NCBI RefSeq assembly: GCF_013267595.1
Contig: NZ_CP054011.1
Location: 1,688,147-1,752,146, forward strand
Direction of reading: 5' to 3'
From: Prevotella melaninogenica
Lineage (GTDB): Bacteria > Bacteroidota > Bacteroidia > Bacteroidales > Bacteroidaceae
Length of the DNA stretch: 64,000 bases
Part shown: positions 1 through 8,767 of the stretch, piece by piece
Numbering within the stretch: position 1 is the stretch's first letter
Layout of the letters: every line of letters starts with the position of its first letter
Made by a program: the position numbers and the translations under genes
The notes under the pieces: generated by a model
Databases searched by the model: none
What the model saw: only the letters and a program-made list of their open reading frames with translations
What the model was told of the DNA's origin: nothing

Positions 1-388
1 GTTTATTGATAGTACGTGTTTTGAATATACGTGGGAAATACTCATTCGTTACGCAAATACTTGGGTAAGTCTTACCATCTTTGAGCAATACGTTGTATTT
101 AGGCTTGTATTGCTTGATTAGTTGATTTTCTATAAGAAGTGCATCTTCTTCTGTTTTGACTACAGAATATGAAATATCATAAATCTTAGAAACCAACACC
201 TTTGTTTTAAAACGGTCAACCTCTTTATGGAAGTAGGACGACACACGTCTTTTAAGGTTCTTCGCCTTGCCAACATAGATGATTGTTTTCTCATTATCAT
301 AGAACTGATATGTGCCTGGTTTCTCAGGCATATTGAGAACAATGTTCTTAAGATAAGCAGTTCGCTTCAAGTTATCTTCTTTATTCAT
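1..388 (-). CDS. uvrC: Excinuclease ABC subunit C, N-terminal part (cut by window edge)
   Basis: The first 129 codons are present; the rest lies beyond position 1. UvrC makes the two incisions around DNA lesions in nucleotide excision repair together with UvrAB. The visible part is the GIY-YIG nuclease domain: GTYQFYDNEKTIIYVGKAKNLKRRV-type sequence (residues about 24-48, with the YVGKAKNLKRR core) followed by EEDALLIENQLIKQYKPKYN, the conserved helix of this family. The start is the ATG at 386-388 (MNKEDNLKRTAYLKNIV). The upstream neighbour apt is on the same strand but is separated by a terminator and a repeat array, so uvrC is probably transcribed on its own. High confidence. Confidence 0.93.
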   Translation of the reverse strand, partial: MNKEDNLKRTAYLKNIVLNMPEKPGTYQFYDNEKTIIYVGKAKNLKRRVSSYFHKEVDRFKTKVLVSKIYDISYSVVKTEEDALLIENQLIKQYKPKYNVLLKDGKTYPSICVTNEYFPRIFKTRTINK

Positions 389-428
389 TTTGCGTAACTC
401 CTTTGTATAAAGGGCTTTTAAAGCGTTT

Positions 429-444
429 TGTTTCACGTGGAACA
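429..444. promoter_or_regulatory. parS-like ParB binding site 1
   Basis: TGTTTCACGTGGAACA is the exact reverse complement of the Bacillus subtilis parS sequence TGTTCCACGTGAAACA as I recall it. It lies 41 bp upstream of the uvrC start. A second site is found at 1258-1273, on the other side of apt. ParB spreading from parS organises origin segregation in most bacteria; ParA and ParB genes are not in this window. Confidence 0.75.
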
Positions 445-522
445 CGAACGGTGCTTTGCGTTAGCACATATGGTGCTTCACGTCAGCACATATGGTGCTA
501 AGGCTTGGCACGATCGTTGGTG
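441..522. repeat. GCAC-palindrome array, site 1
   Basis: Two exact copies of AGCACATATGGTGCT (463-477 and 485-499) are spaced 22 bp apart, with degenerate units on both sides (CACGAACGGTGC, GGCACGATCGTTGGTG). The same 22-bp pattern returns at about 4.4, 10.9, 20.5 and 43.0 kb. The array starts right beside the parS-like site at 429-444. Confidence 0.7.
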
Positions 523-574
523 ATCAAATCTTGATATCGTAGTGACGGTTTACAAGCCTCGATAATGTACTTTT

Positions 575-621
575 AAAGAAAAGAGGAGCGACCCTTTGTG
601 TGGGTTACTCCTCTTCTTTTT
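575..621 (-). terminator. Terminator of apt
   Basis: The arms AAAGAAAAGAGGAG (575-588) and CTCCTCTTCTTTTT (608-621) pair with a loop between them. Read on the minus strand, the stem follows the apt stop codon by about 70 bp and ends in a T-rich stretch. It separates apt from uvrC. Confidence 0.7.
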
Positions 622-692
622 ATATTCATTTCATTTCCTCTTTCTCATATAAAAAGGGTAGGGAGGAAAGGTTCCTGTCACAGTCTTGCTGA

Positions 693-1223
693 TTAGAATT
701 GGAGTAAAGAAGTAATTTCAATATCCTTATCGAACTGGTCACGACTGTTAGGAAATTCCGAATGGAGTTCGATAATGAAGTTGCAATACACCTTTTTAGG
801 ATTAAACTTCTTAACAAGGTCACATGCAGCCTTCATCGTTCCACCAGTTGCAAGGAGGTCATCATGGAGCAAAACAACGTCATTTTCGTTGATAGCATCC
901 TTATGAATCTCGATGGTGTCTATACCATATTCCTTCTGATAACTTTCCTGAATGGTCTCACAAGGAAGCTTACCAGGCTTACGGCAAAGTACGATACCAG
1001 CACCCAAACGGGTGGCAACGGCAGAAGACATGACGAAGCCACGACTCTCGATACCCACAATCTTGGTTACACCCTTACCTTTGTAGAGATCAACCATCTC
1101 ATCAGTAATTTCCTGAAGAGCTTCAGGTGACTTGAATAGGGTAGTCACATCACGAAAGTTAACACCCTTAATAGGCCAATCCGGGATACATCTCAGGTTG
1201 TCTAATAATAGTTTTTTATTCAT
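693..1223 (-). CDS. apt: Adenine phosphoribosyltransferase
   Basis: This 176-residue protein salvages adenine: adenine plus PRPP gives AMP and pyrophosphate, in the cytoplasm. The PRPP-binding motif of type I phosphoribosyltransferases is clear (VVLLHDDLLATGG, residues 116-128, with the acidic pair D121-D122), and so is the family signature GVNFRDVTTLF near residue 20. The length is normal for Apt. The start codon at 1221-1223 gives MNKKLLLDNLRCIPDWP, which matches the usual N-terminus. It is flanked by the two parS-like sites and ended by the hairpin at 575-621. Confidence 0.95.
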   Translation of the reverse strand: MNKKLLLDNLRCIPDWPIKGVNFRDVTTLFKSPEALQEITDEMVDLYKGKGVTKIVGIESRGFVMSSAVATRLGAGIVLCRKPGKLPCETIQESYQKEYGIDTIEIHKDAINENDVVLLHDDLLATGGTMKAACDLVKKFNPKKVYCNFIIELHSEFPNSRDQFDKDIEITSLLQF

Positions 1224-1257
1224 TTTCAGTTTGTTATATAGTTTTGTTTTATGCTAT

Positions 1258-1273
1258 CGTTTCACGTGAAACA
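1258..1273. promoter_or_regulatory. parS-like ParB binding site 2
   Basis: CGTTTCACGTGAAACA contains the perfect palindrome GTTTCACGTGAAAC (1259-1272) and differs from the symmetrical parS consensus TGTTTCACGTGAAACA only at the first base. It lies in the 117-bp gap between apt and mnmG. A single DnaA-box-like 9-mer, TTATCCACG, follows at 1305-1313. Confidence 0.7.
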
Positions 1274-1340
1274 GGCATGTTTTTAACCTTTAGGCGTGCT
1301 CCTTTTATCCACGTGTTAGGACTTATTTGTCCAAAGAAAG

Positions 1341-3212
1341 TTATCTTCCCATGAGGACAAGCAGCACATTAATGTCGCTTGGGCTCACTCCTGGAATACG
1401 ACTTGCTTGCGCGAGCGTCTCCGGTTGAATCTGTTCTAACTTCTGTCGGCACTCTGTAGAGAGGTCGTGTAGTTCACTATACTTGAAGTGTCCTTTGATT
1501 TTAATGTCTTCAAGACGACGCATTTTCTCAGCAAATACACGCTCACGATCGATATAGCCTTTGTACTTTAGCTTGATTTCAGCAGCCTCAGCAATCTCTT
1601 CTTTACGGTTAGGCGAAGCCTCGATAGCCTCTTTAAGGCTTGGAATAACAGCCGAAAGGTTCTCGAAGTTGACCTGTGGACGTGCTACAAGGTCAACTAT
1701 CTTCGTTGCTCCCTTGATAGGAGATGTACCCAAATGCTCCAAGAAACCGTTTACAACTTCAGGCTTAACCGAAGTGTTGTTACAGAAGTCAAGAATACGA
1801 TTGATATGCTCCTTCTTTTGCATCCACCAGTCATAACGGTCCTGTTTAGCTATACCTATGTTATAAGCACGCTCCGTCAGTCGCGCATCTGCATCGTCTT
1901 GGCGTAAGAGAATACGGTATTCTGCACGCGAAGTAAACATACGATAAGGTTCATCAACGCCCTTTGTAGTAAGGTCATCAATCAACACACCGATGTAACT
2001 CTCGTCTCTATTCATCACAAAAGGATCCTTACCTGCACAGAGTAGGGCAGCATTAATACCCGCTACTAAGCCTTGTCCGCCAGCTTCCTCGTATCCAGTC
2101 GTACCGTTCACCTGCCCAGCAAAGAACAAACCTTCGATTACTTTCGACTCCAAAGACTGTTTTAGCTGTGTTGGATCAAAGTAATCATACTCGATTGCAT
2201 AGCCAGGACGATAGATTTTAGCGTCACGTAGGGCTGGAATCTTGTGTATAGCCTCTAATTGAACCTCCCAAGGCATACTTGAAGAGAAGCCATTCAGATA
2301 CATCTCATTCGTGTCAACACCCTCTGGTTCGAGGAAGAGAGGATGGCTATTCTTGTCAGGGAAGGTGACGAGTTTCGTCTCAATCGAAGGACAATAGCGT
2401 GGTCCTGTACTCTGAATCTGTCCATTGAATAGAGGAGAATCAGCCACTCCACGTCGCAACACCTCATGTGCTTCCTCGTTCGTGTTACACGTCCAGCATG
2501 GCAACTGTGGTAGATGACGATGCGGACCATAGAAAGAGAACTGATGATAGTCGGTCTCTCCCGGTTGTGGTTCCATCTCATCAAAGTGTACCGAACGTCG
2601 GTCAATGCGCACAGGGGTACCCGTCTTCATGCGATCAGCACGAATCCCATGGCGCGTAATGCTCTCCGTAAAGTTGTGAACAGCAGGTTCTGCACATCGT
2701 CCACCCTCCACCTTTCGCTTACCGATATGCATCAGTCCGTTGAGGAAGGTTCCCGCAGTGATAATCACTGTACGTGCATAGATGTCAATACCCCATATCG
2801 TTTTGATACCCAACACCTTACCATTCTCTACCAACAACTCGTCGGCTTGATCCTGAAAGATGTCGAGATTGTCCGTATGGTCGAGTATTGTGCGCCATTC
2901 CCAGATAAATTTACCACGGTCACACTGTGCTCGTGGACTCCAAACAGCAGGTCCCTTTGATCGGTTCAGCATATGAAACTGAATCGCTGTAGCATCGGTA
3001 ACCAGTCCCATATAGCCTCCAAGAGCGTCTATCTCTCTGACTATCTGACCTTTGGCTATACCTCCGACGGCAGGATTACAGCTCATCTGACCGATTTTAT
3101 TCATATCCATTGTTACCAAACAAGTGTTTGCACCCAAGTTGGCAGCTGCTGTAGCAGCCTCACAACCTGCGTGTCCACCGCCGATAACAAGTACATCATA
3201 CTTGAATTTCAT
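1341..3212 (-). CDS. mnmG: tRNA uridine-5-carboxymethylaminomethyl modification enzyme MnmG
   Basis: MnmG (GidA) is the FAD-dependent partner of MnmE that installs the cmnm5 group on the wobble uridine of several tRNAs. The protein begins MKFKYDVLVIGGGHAGCEAA, with the dinucleotide-binding GGGHAG at residues 10-15. The conserved stretches MSCNPAVGGIAKGQIVREID and FFAGQVNGTTGYEEAGGQG are both present. The start at 3210-3212 is preferred over the ATG ten codons upstream because the family begins directly before the Rossmann fold. At 623 residues it is of normal size. The gidA region is often near the replication origin in bacteria, which is of interest beside the parS-like sites. Confidence 0.95.
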   Translation of the reverse strand: MKFKYDVLVIGGGHAGCEAATAAANLGANTCLVTMDMNKIGQMSCNPAVGGIAKGQIVREIDALGGYMGLVTDATAIQFHMLNRSKGPAVWSPRAQCDRGKFIWEWRTILDHTDNLDIFQDQADELLVENGKVLGIKTIWGIDIYARTVIITAGTFLNGLMHIGKRKVEGGRCAEPAVHNFTESITRHGIRADRMKTGTPVRIDRRSVHFDEMEPQPGETDYHQFSFYGPHRHLPQLPCWTCNTNEEAHEVLRRGVADSPLFNGQIQSTGPRYCPSIETKLVTFPDKNSHPLFLEPEGVDTNEMYLNGFSSSMPWEVQLEAIHKIPALRDAKIYRPGYAIEYDYFDPTQLKQSLESKVIEGLFFAGQVNGTTGYEEAGGQGLVAGINAALLCAGKDPFVMNRDESYIGVLIDDLTTKGVDEPYRMFTSRAEYRILLRQDDADARLTERAYNIGIAKQDRYDWWMQKKEHINRILDFCNNTSVKPEVVNGFLEHLGTSPIKGATKIVDLVARPQVNFENLSAVIPSLKEAIEASPNRKEEIAEAAEIKLKYKGYIDRERVFAEKMRRLEDIKIKGHFKYSELHDLSTECRQKLEQIQPETLAQASRIPGVSPSDINVLLVLMGR

Positions 3213-3336
3213 CGTCTTTTTACAAAAGTATAGGGGCATAATACCCCTAATTTATAACGACACAAAATTAAGAAATAAAATCGAATTATACCTATATAAT
3301 AGAAAGAAAAGTTCCTCTCTTAATTTCCCTTTTCTC

Positions 3337-4152
3337 TTAGTTTAGTAGCCAAGTGATGCCCAATCCAATGTTACTATATCGTGAGAACTCGTTGAAAGAT
3401 ATGTCGTAGTAAGTGTTTAGGTGCAGTCGTGGTGAAACCTTATAATCCATTCCGACTTCACTCATAAAGTTGAAGTGGCTGTCATGTCCTGGTTTTGCCC
3501 AGTCGTCCTGTCGCTTTGAGTTGTATCGGTTATAGCTTTCTACGAAGAAGCTCCACTTGTCAGTAGGCTGATAAGTGAGGTTAGCACCAAAGAAAAGGTC
3601 AGGACTTTCTGTATCTCCATCCCATTCACCTCCCAAGTCATAACCCAATGTAAACTTACTACTCAATTCGTTTTCGAATAAGAGGTGAGCTTGAATACCT
3701 ACATGTTTGGGAAGGTAGTGTGCATTACTACCACCAGGAATGAGTATTGTACCCATAAAGGAAACCTTTGGAATCACCTTTCCACCCTCATAAACCTTGA
3801 TTTTCGTACCAATAGCGGCATTCGCAATACCCCCAAAATTCCCTTCAGGCGTATGGGTTATACATTCATCAATCTGTAGTCTTACCTCCGCTTGTGGAGT
3901 CAGTCCAAGACGAAACAAAGATGTGTTGATAGTGAAAGTACGTGCGTGTCCACCGTTTCTTCTGTCCCATTCAAGTACGATACCAGTTTCCCAATCAATC
4001 TTTCCTGGTTTCATGATGTCGACACCAGTCGTAGCACCAGGGGCATCTGGAGAGAAATCTTCAGTGTCTTGTGCCATTGAATTTGCAGAGACGAACGTAA
4101 GGAGAGATAAACATAAAGTTCTCCTTAAACCACTTCTAAGATAGGCTATCAT
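3337..4152 (-). CDS. Outer-membrane transporter-like beta-barrel protein (MetA-pathway of phenol degradation family)
   Basis: This 271-residue protein has an N-terminal signal peptide (hydrophobic residues about 11-26, ending SMAQ). After it come alternating short amphipathic strands ending in ITWLLN, the usual look of an outer-membrane beta barrel. Phrases such as DRPDAT-like SPDAPGATTG near the mature N-terminus and VGMDYKVSPRLHLNTYYDISFNE near the end suggest the Phenol_MetA_deg family of putative transporters. The substrate is unknown. It is monocistronic, with a promoter and a small inverted repeat upstream at 4267-4298. Confidence 0.7.
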   Translation of the reverse strand: MIAYLRSGLRRTLCLSLLTFVSANSMAQDTEDFSPDAPGATTGVDIMKPGKIDWETGIVLEWDRRNGGHARTFTINTSLFRLGLTPQAEVRLQIDECITHTPEGNFGGIANAAIGTKIKVYEGGKVIPKVSFMGTILIPGGSNAHYLPKHVGIQAHLLFENELSSKFTLGYDLGGEWDGDTESPDLFFGANLTYQPTDKWSFFVESYNRYNSKRQDDWAKPGHDSHFNFMSEVGMDYKVSPRLHLNTYYDISFNEFSRYSNIGLGITWLLN

Positions 4153-4266
4153 AGTCTTCTTTCTTTCTAATAATGTTGTTGTTTGTTTTAATGTGGATTA
4201 CAGTCCCCTATTCGTAATCTTATCTTTTTACCCTCATCTTTCTATAGGGGAATGTTATATCAGCTA

Positions 4267-4298
4267 CAAAGATACGCATTAATCGTTTGAAAATGCGT
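4267..4298 (-). promoter_or_regulatory. Promoter with overlapping inverted repeat for the outer-membrane protein
   Basis: On the minus strand TATCTTTG (4267-4274) fits the Bacteroidota -7 box. Directly upstream, ACGCATT (4274-4280) and AATGCGT (4292-4298) form a 7-bp inverted repeat across the spacer, which would suit a regulator binding over the promoter. The leader to the ATG at 4152 is about 110 nt. Confidence 0.5.
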
Positions 4299-4405
4299 AT
4301 TTTATGGTTAAAGTCTTCCTTATCTGTGAAAACCAATGGCGTTTTGCTATCTTTTTTACGACTGATAGCTACTCATTCCACCCCCTTTCTATTGTCGTAC
4401 TGATA

Positions 4406-4481
4406 CTCCGCACATGATGTGCTAACGCTCCGCACATATTGTGCTAACGCCTCGCACGTGTGGTGCGGAGGCTCCGCACCC
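4406..4481. repeat. GCAC-palindrome array, site 2
   Basis: Three to four tandem units of about 22 bp: CCGCACATGATGTGCTAACG, then CCGCACATATTGTGCTAACG, then CGCACGTGTGGTGCGGAGG, then a half unit CCGCACC. It sits in the 465-bp gap between two divergent genes. Apart from this array and two promoters I see nothing else in that gap. Confidence 0.75.
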
Positions 4482-4563
4482 TATAAAGAGAGGCTCGTGT
4501 CGATGGATGAAATTCAACTTGTAAAAAGCAGTTGATGCTTCATAGTTATACAGGTTGGCATTC

Positions 4564-4592
4564 TTTGTTTATAAAGATAATATGTACCTTTG
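4564..4592 (+). promoter_or_regulatory. Promoter of the MFS exporter
   Basis: TTTG (4564-4567) and TACCTTTG (4585-4592) are 17 bp apart, close to the Bacteroidota -33/-7 arrangement. The boxes lie inside the 5' part of the longest reading frame, so translation must start later, at 4618. Confidence 0.6.
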
Positions 4593-4617
4593 CATGTTCG
4601 GAGATAATAATCAGCAT

Positions 4618-5823
4618 ATGAAGCTAAATAATACGATAGAAGAAGGAAACGAAGAACGTACAGCCTTGGGCATTCTGCTCACGATAAGTTTTTGTCATCT
4701 GTTAGATGACACAATGCATTCGATGCTCCCAGCAATTTACCCGATGTTGAAAGATGAGTTTGGATTATCCTTCTTTCAAGTTGGAATCATAACGTTAGTA
4801 CTACAGCTAACCTCTTCCATCATCCAACCCTTCGTCGGACTCTATGCCGATAAGCATCATGGTTGGTGGCAATTGCCTGTGAGTATGGTGTTCACGCTTA
4901 TAGGAATCTTTATGCTTTCGTATGCCGATAGTTTCCTTGTCATCTTATTATCTGTATCATTGTTCGGCTTAGGCTCTTCTATATTCCATCCGCAAGGTTC
5001 GCAAGTGGCACAGCAAGCCTCTGGTGGACGCAATGGTTTAGCACAGAGTATTTTCCAGGTAGGAGGCAATGGTGGCTTTGCAGCAGGACCATTGTTTGCA
5101 GCCCTGATAGTGATACCAGTCGGCTTGAGTGGTGTACGCTGGTTTGCGTTTATAGCCCTTCTTTTAGCCGTTATACTGATTTATATAGGAAAATGGCATG
5201 TAAAACAATTAAAGGTCGTTCGTAAACGGAGTAGGGCAAGATGGACAACAGCAAAGGCATATACACGTAATCAGATTTATGGATTTGTATTTATCCTTTT
5301 CGTGTTGATGTTCTCCAAGAACTTTTATACAGAGAGTATGGTCAGCTATTTCACCTTCTTTCTGATAGAGAAGTTCGGGGTATCTATTCAAACTTCCCAA
5401 TTCTGCCTGTTTGTTTTCTTAGCAGCAGAAGTTGTCGGAACCCTTCTTGGAGGCTGGATAGGCGACCGCTACGGGCGTAAATACGTGATATGGTTCTCTA
5501 TCTTTGGGGCAGCACCATTCACAATCATGCTCCCTTATGTGGGTAGTCTTGCTGGAACAATTATCTTATCAGCCATCATTGGGCTCATTATAGCATCAGC
5601 CTTTTCTGCAATATTGGTTTATGCAACCGACCTCATGCCTAATCATATCGGTACGATAGCCGGTATCTTCTATGGACTTTCATTTGGTCTTGGCGGTCTT
5701 GGAAGTACCTTCTTTGGATGGTTAGCCGACCAGACGAGTATTCTCTTTGTCTTTAAAGTAAGTACATTACTCCCATTATTAGGTATTATAGCCGTCTATT
5801 TGCCAAAGATGAAGCGTGAGTAA
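4618..5823 (+). CDS. MFS transporter, fosmidomycin resistance (Fsr) type
   Basis: This 401-residue protein has about 12 hydrophobic membrane segments and belongs to the major facilitator superfamily. The first helix HLLDDTMHSMLPAIYPML and the following GLSFFQVGIITL...SSIIQPFVGLYAD are typical of the Fsr fosmidomycin-resistance subfamily. The signature GDRYGRK near residue 280 is the conserved loop between helices 8 and 9. It is a probable proton-driven drug or metabolite exporter of the inner membrane; the substrate cannot be read from sequence. The ATG at 4618 is chosen because a promoter overlaps the earlier in-frame ATGs. Confidence 0.85.
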   Translation: MKLNNTIEEGNEERTALGILLTISFCHLLDDTMHSMLPAIYPMLKDEFGLSFFQVGIITLVLQLTSSIIQPFVGLYADKHHGWWQLPVSMVFTLIGIFMLSYADSFLVILLSVSLFGLGSSIFHPQGSQVAQQASGGRNGLAQSIFQVGGNGGFAAGPLFAALIVIPVGLSGVRWFAFIALLLAVILIYIGKWHVKQLKVVRKRSRARWTTAKAYTRNQIYGFVFILFVLMFSKNFYTESMVSYFTFFLIEKFGVSIQTSQFCLFVFLAAEVVGTLLGGWIGDRYGRKYVIWFSIFGAAPFTIMLPYVGSLAGTIILSAIIGLIIASAFSAILVYATDLMPNHIGTIAGIFYGLSFGLGGLGSTFFGWLADQTSILFVFKVSTLLPLLGIIAVYLPKMKRE

Positions 5824-6013
5824 GCTACATGTTTGATTATAGTCTTGTCATTAATAAATTTATTTTCTGCGTAATGGAGGACTATATTAGGCAATGAAAA
5901 AAGGCAAAGAGCAGTTTGGAAAGACTATAGTTAGAGGTTCATCCTTTAGCTAAAGAAATCCCTATTCTTTGCTTTTTGCTATCAGTTAATAGATGAAATT
6001 CATTTTAATTCCT

Positions 6014-6021
6014 TATCTTTG
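6014..6021 (+). promoter_or_regulatory. Promoter -7 box of the GH84 gene
   Basis: TATCTTTG matches the TAnnTTTG consensus and lies 113 bp before the ATG at 6135. No good TTTG is seen at the -33 position. The rest of the 311-bp gap after the MFS gene holds no gene that I can support. Confidence 0.5.
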
Positions 6022-6134
6022 CAAATAGAATCCCTTTTCCTTAGAAAGGGAAGCAATCATATTACTATTTAATCCTTGGCTTGTTTAATACGAAAGTATA
6101 TGGGCAGGGCGGATACCAAATATTAAAAACCTAC

Positions 6135-8720
6135 ATGAAACAAAAGAAACTTTTAGTGACCTTCGCTTTGGGCATGTGTGCCCTTACGGCAGCTCATGCA
6201 CAGGATAATGACTTCGATTTAGGCAGTCAGCGTTCGGAAGTGCAGTTAGTTAATCCTGTTCCTGGTAAGAAGATTGACCATCAGGGACTCGTTATTAATC
6301 CTACACCACGTTACGTGAAACTGACAGGTGAGGGAACAGTAGACATCAGTGGTGGTGTTAAACTTGACCAACCGCAGCCTGCTCGTAAGCAGAGTTGGGA
6401 CTATTGGACTGACCTTAACTTCCTTTCTCGTGCTGATAAGGGTCTTCCAATGAAGATACAATTAGTGAAGATACCTGTGCTTTTGAAAGATGGAGAGCAG
6501 AGTGGGGCCGATGTAGACGGTGCTTACACACTAAGAATCACCAAGAAAGGAATCACACTTCTGGCTGATTATGACTTAGGAGTATTCTATGGTATACAGA
6601 CTTTGCGCCAAATTATGGAGAACCCATCCGTAGAAGGCGGTAAGAAACTACCTTGTTTGGAAATCAATGATGCACCAGTATTTGCCTATCGTGGTGTTGT
6701 GGAGGGTTTCTATGGTACACCATGGTCGCACGCAGTACGCCTTTCATTGATTGACTTCTATGGTAAGTACAAGATGAATACTTATATCTATGGACCAAAG
6801 GATGACCCTTATCACAGTTCTCCTAACTGGCGTCTGCCTTATCCAGAGAATGAGATGAAGGACATCAAGGAACTTGTTGCAGCCTGCAAGAAGAACCGTG
6901 TAGACTTCGTTTGGGCTATTCATCCAGGTAAGGATATCAAGTGGAACGAGGAAGACTATCAGAATCTTATGCACAAACTTGACCTCATGTATCAAGCTGG
7001 TGTGAAGTCATTTGCTATCTTCTTTGATGATATCTCAGGCGAGGGAACCAACCCTAACCGACAAGTTGAGCTGTTGAATCGTTTGACAAAGGAGTTTGTA
7101 AAGGCAAAGGGTGACGTTGCTCCGCTGATTATTTGTCCTACAGACTATTCTAAGTTGTGGGCAAAGGCAGACGAGAACGGGCCATTGAGCATCTATGGTA
7201 AGACCCTCGACCCATCTGTACGTGTGTTCTGGACAGGCGATGTTGTTTGTAGCGATGTGACAAAGAGTACACTCGATTGGGTGGATAGTCGCATCAAGCG
7301 TCCTGCTTTCTTCTGGTGGAACTATGCTGTAACGGACTATGTACGCAATATTGTATTGCAGGGTCCGGTTTATGGATTGGAGACATCGCTCACCGATCAG
7401 GATATGTGTGGTCTTGTCAGCAACCCAATGGAGCATGGAGAAGCATCAAAACTCTCTCTTTATAGTGTAGCTGATTATACATGGAATCCATCTGATTATA
7501 ACCCAATCGACAGCTGGGAGCGTGGCTTGGAGGTGATGATGCCACGTGCAAAGGAGGCTTACCGCACCTTCGCTATCCATTCTGCCGATACGGAGACAGG
7601 CTATCGTCGTGACGAATCTTGGGAAACAGAGACCTTCCGTTTAGCTGATTACACCAAGGAAAAGCGTGATAAACTCTATCAGGAGTTCGAACGTGTGGCT
7701 AAAGCACCTGCTGAGATTGAGGCTGGTTGCACTGATAATCTCTTGATGAAGGAGCTAAAGCCTTGGCTTACAGAGTTTGCTAAGTTAGGCGAACGTGGTA
7801 AGAACGCTATCGAATTGATGGATCTCTATCGTAGTGGTGACAACTTGAAGTTCTGGAGTAAGTATGTTAAGAGCCGTATGTCTGCAGAAGATAAGAAAGC
7901 TTACGAGGCTCATAAGTCGGGAACTATGAAGTTGCAGCCATTCTACGACTTCGCTATGGACGACCTCGGTGATGCTTTCTATGAGAAGCTTTCAGGCGAA
8001 AAGGCATTCACACTACGTGGTATCGGTTCTTATAAGAATCTTAAGACAACTCAAGCTGGTTTGATGTTCGATGGCGATAGCATAACACATTACACCTCTG
8101 GTGAAGCACAGAAGGCTGGTGACTGGATGGGTGTAGCCCTCCCTGAACCAATGTCTGTACGTGAAGTGCATATCCTTCAGGGGCGTAACTCTACTGATGA
8201 TTGCGACTTCTACGACCATGCAGCACTTGAATATTCTGTTGACGGCAAGACATGGAATACCATGTTGGGCGATATGAAGAACCAGTATGACATTCTTTGG
8301 CAGGGCGAACCAGTGCAAGCACGTTATATTCGTTTGCGTCGTCTTGACTCAGACCGTAAGAACTGGGCTTCTATTCGTTCGTTCGTAGTGGTACCTGCTG
8401 GTGCAGCTTCGCTTGAGTTTGAGAATTCTAAGGCTGGAGCAAACGATGTTCTTCTTGCGTTCGACCATCAGCCTGGTACATCTTTCAAGAATACAGGTGC
8501 TGTTTCGTTCGAGGTACCAAGTGGTATGACTTCTTACACCTTCATGCTTTCATTGCCAGAGGGTGGTTCTGTTCGCGTTTGCCAGTATGATAAGCGTAAC
8601 AAGCTGAAGGCTGAGTTCACTTCTAATGAGCCTTTCTTCACTGTTGATGTGGCAAAGAAAGTAACGCGTATGGAGTTGATTGGTAAGGCAGAAGTGTTCG
8701 AGATTATTCCGAAGAAGTAA
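6135..8720 (+). CDS. Secreted beta-N-acetylglucosaminidase, glycoside hydrolase family 84
   Basis: This 861-residue enzyme has a signal peptide (KLLVTFALGMCALTAAHAQ, residues 5-23). Domains in order: a GH20b-like N-terminal domain (about 50-180), the GH84 catalytic barrel (about 183-450) beginning YRGVVEGFYGTPWSH, a helical region, an F5/8-type carbohydrate-binding domain (about 640-780, with ARYIRLRRLDS) and a short C-terminal beta domain. The catalytic aspartate pair of GH84 is visible in FAIFFDDISGEG (D298-D299). The family removes beta-linked GlcNAc by substrate-assisted catalysis, as in bacterial O-GlcNAcases and hyaluronidases. Here it probably trims host glycans in the periplasm or at the surface. 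Translation starts at 6135; the earlier ATG at 6081 has no signal peptide. Confidence 0.92.
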   Translation: MKQKKLLVTFALGMCALTAAHAQDNDFDLGSQRSEVQLVNPVPGKKIDHQGLVINPTPRYVKLTGEGTVDISGGVKLDQPQPARKQSWDYWTDLNFLSRADKGLPMKIQLVKIPVLLKDGEQSGADVDGAYTLRITKKGITLLADYDLGVFYGIQTLRQIMENPSVEGGKKLPCLEINDAPVFAYRGVVEGFYGTPWSHAVRLSLIDFYGKYKMNTYIYGPKDDPYHSSPNWRLPYPENEMKDIKELVAACKKNRVDFVWAIHPGKDIKWNEEDYQNLMHKLDLMYQAGVKSFAIFFDDISGEGTNPNRQVELLNRLTKEFVKAKGDVAPLIICPTDYSKLWAKADENGPLSIYGKTLDPSVRVFWTGDVVCSDVTKSTLDWVDSRIKRPAFFWWNYAVTDYVRNIVLQGPVYGLETSLTDQDMCGLVSNPMEHGEASKLSLYSVADYTWNPSDYNPIDSWERGLEVMMPRAKEAYRTFAIHSADTETGYRRDESWETETFRLADYTKEKRDKLYQEFERVAKAPAEIEAGCTDNLLMKELKPWLTEFAKLGERGKNAIELMDLYRSGDNLKFWSKYVKSRMSAEDKKAYEAHKSGTMKLQPFYDFAMDDLGDAFYEKLSGEKAFTLRGIGSYKNLKTTQAGLMFDGDSITHYTSGEAQKAGDWMGVALPEPMSVREVHILQGRNSTDDCDFYDHAALEYSVDGKTWNTMLGDMKNQYDILWQGEPVQARYIRLRRLDSDRKNWASIRSFVVVPAGAASLEFENSKAGANDVLLAFDHQPGTSFKNTGAVSFEVPSGMTSYTFMLSLPEGGSVRVCQYDKRNKLKAEFTSNEPFFTVDVAKKVTRMELIGKAEVFEIIPKK

Positions 8721-8767
8721 GGTGTTGAGGAATTAGATTACTGTATTAAGTAATATAAATATTAAAA

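Noticed and set aside
441..522. CRISPR array
   Set aside because: The 22-bp units are direct tandem palindromes with 9-bp linkers and no unique spacers of 30 bp or more; no cas genes are in the window.
1258..1320. Replication origin
   Set aside because: Only one DnaA-box-like 9-mer (TTATCCACG) and no AT-rich unwinding region were seen; parS sites alone do not define oriC.
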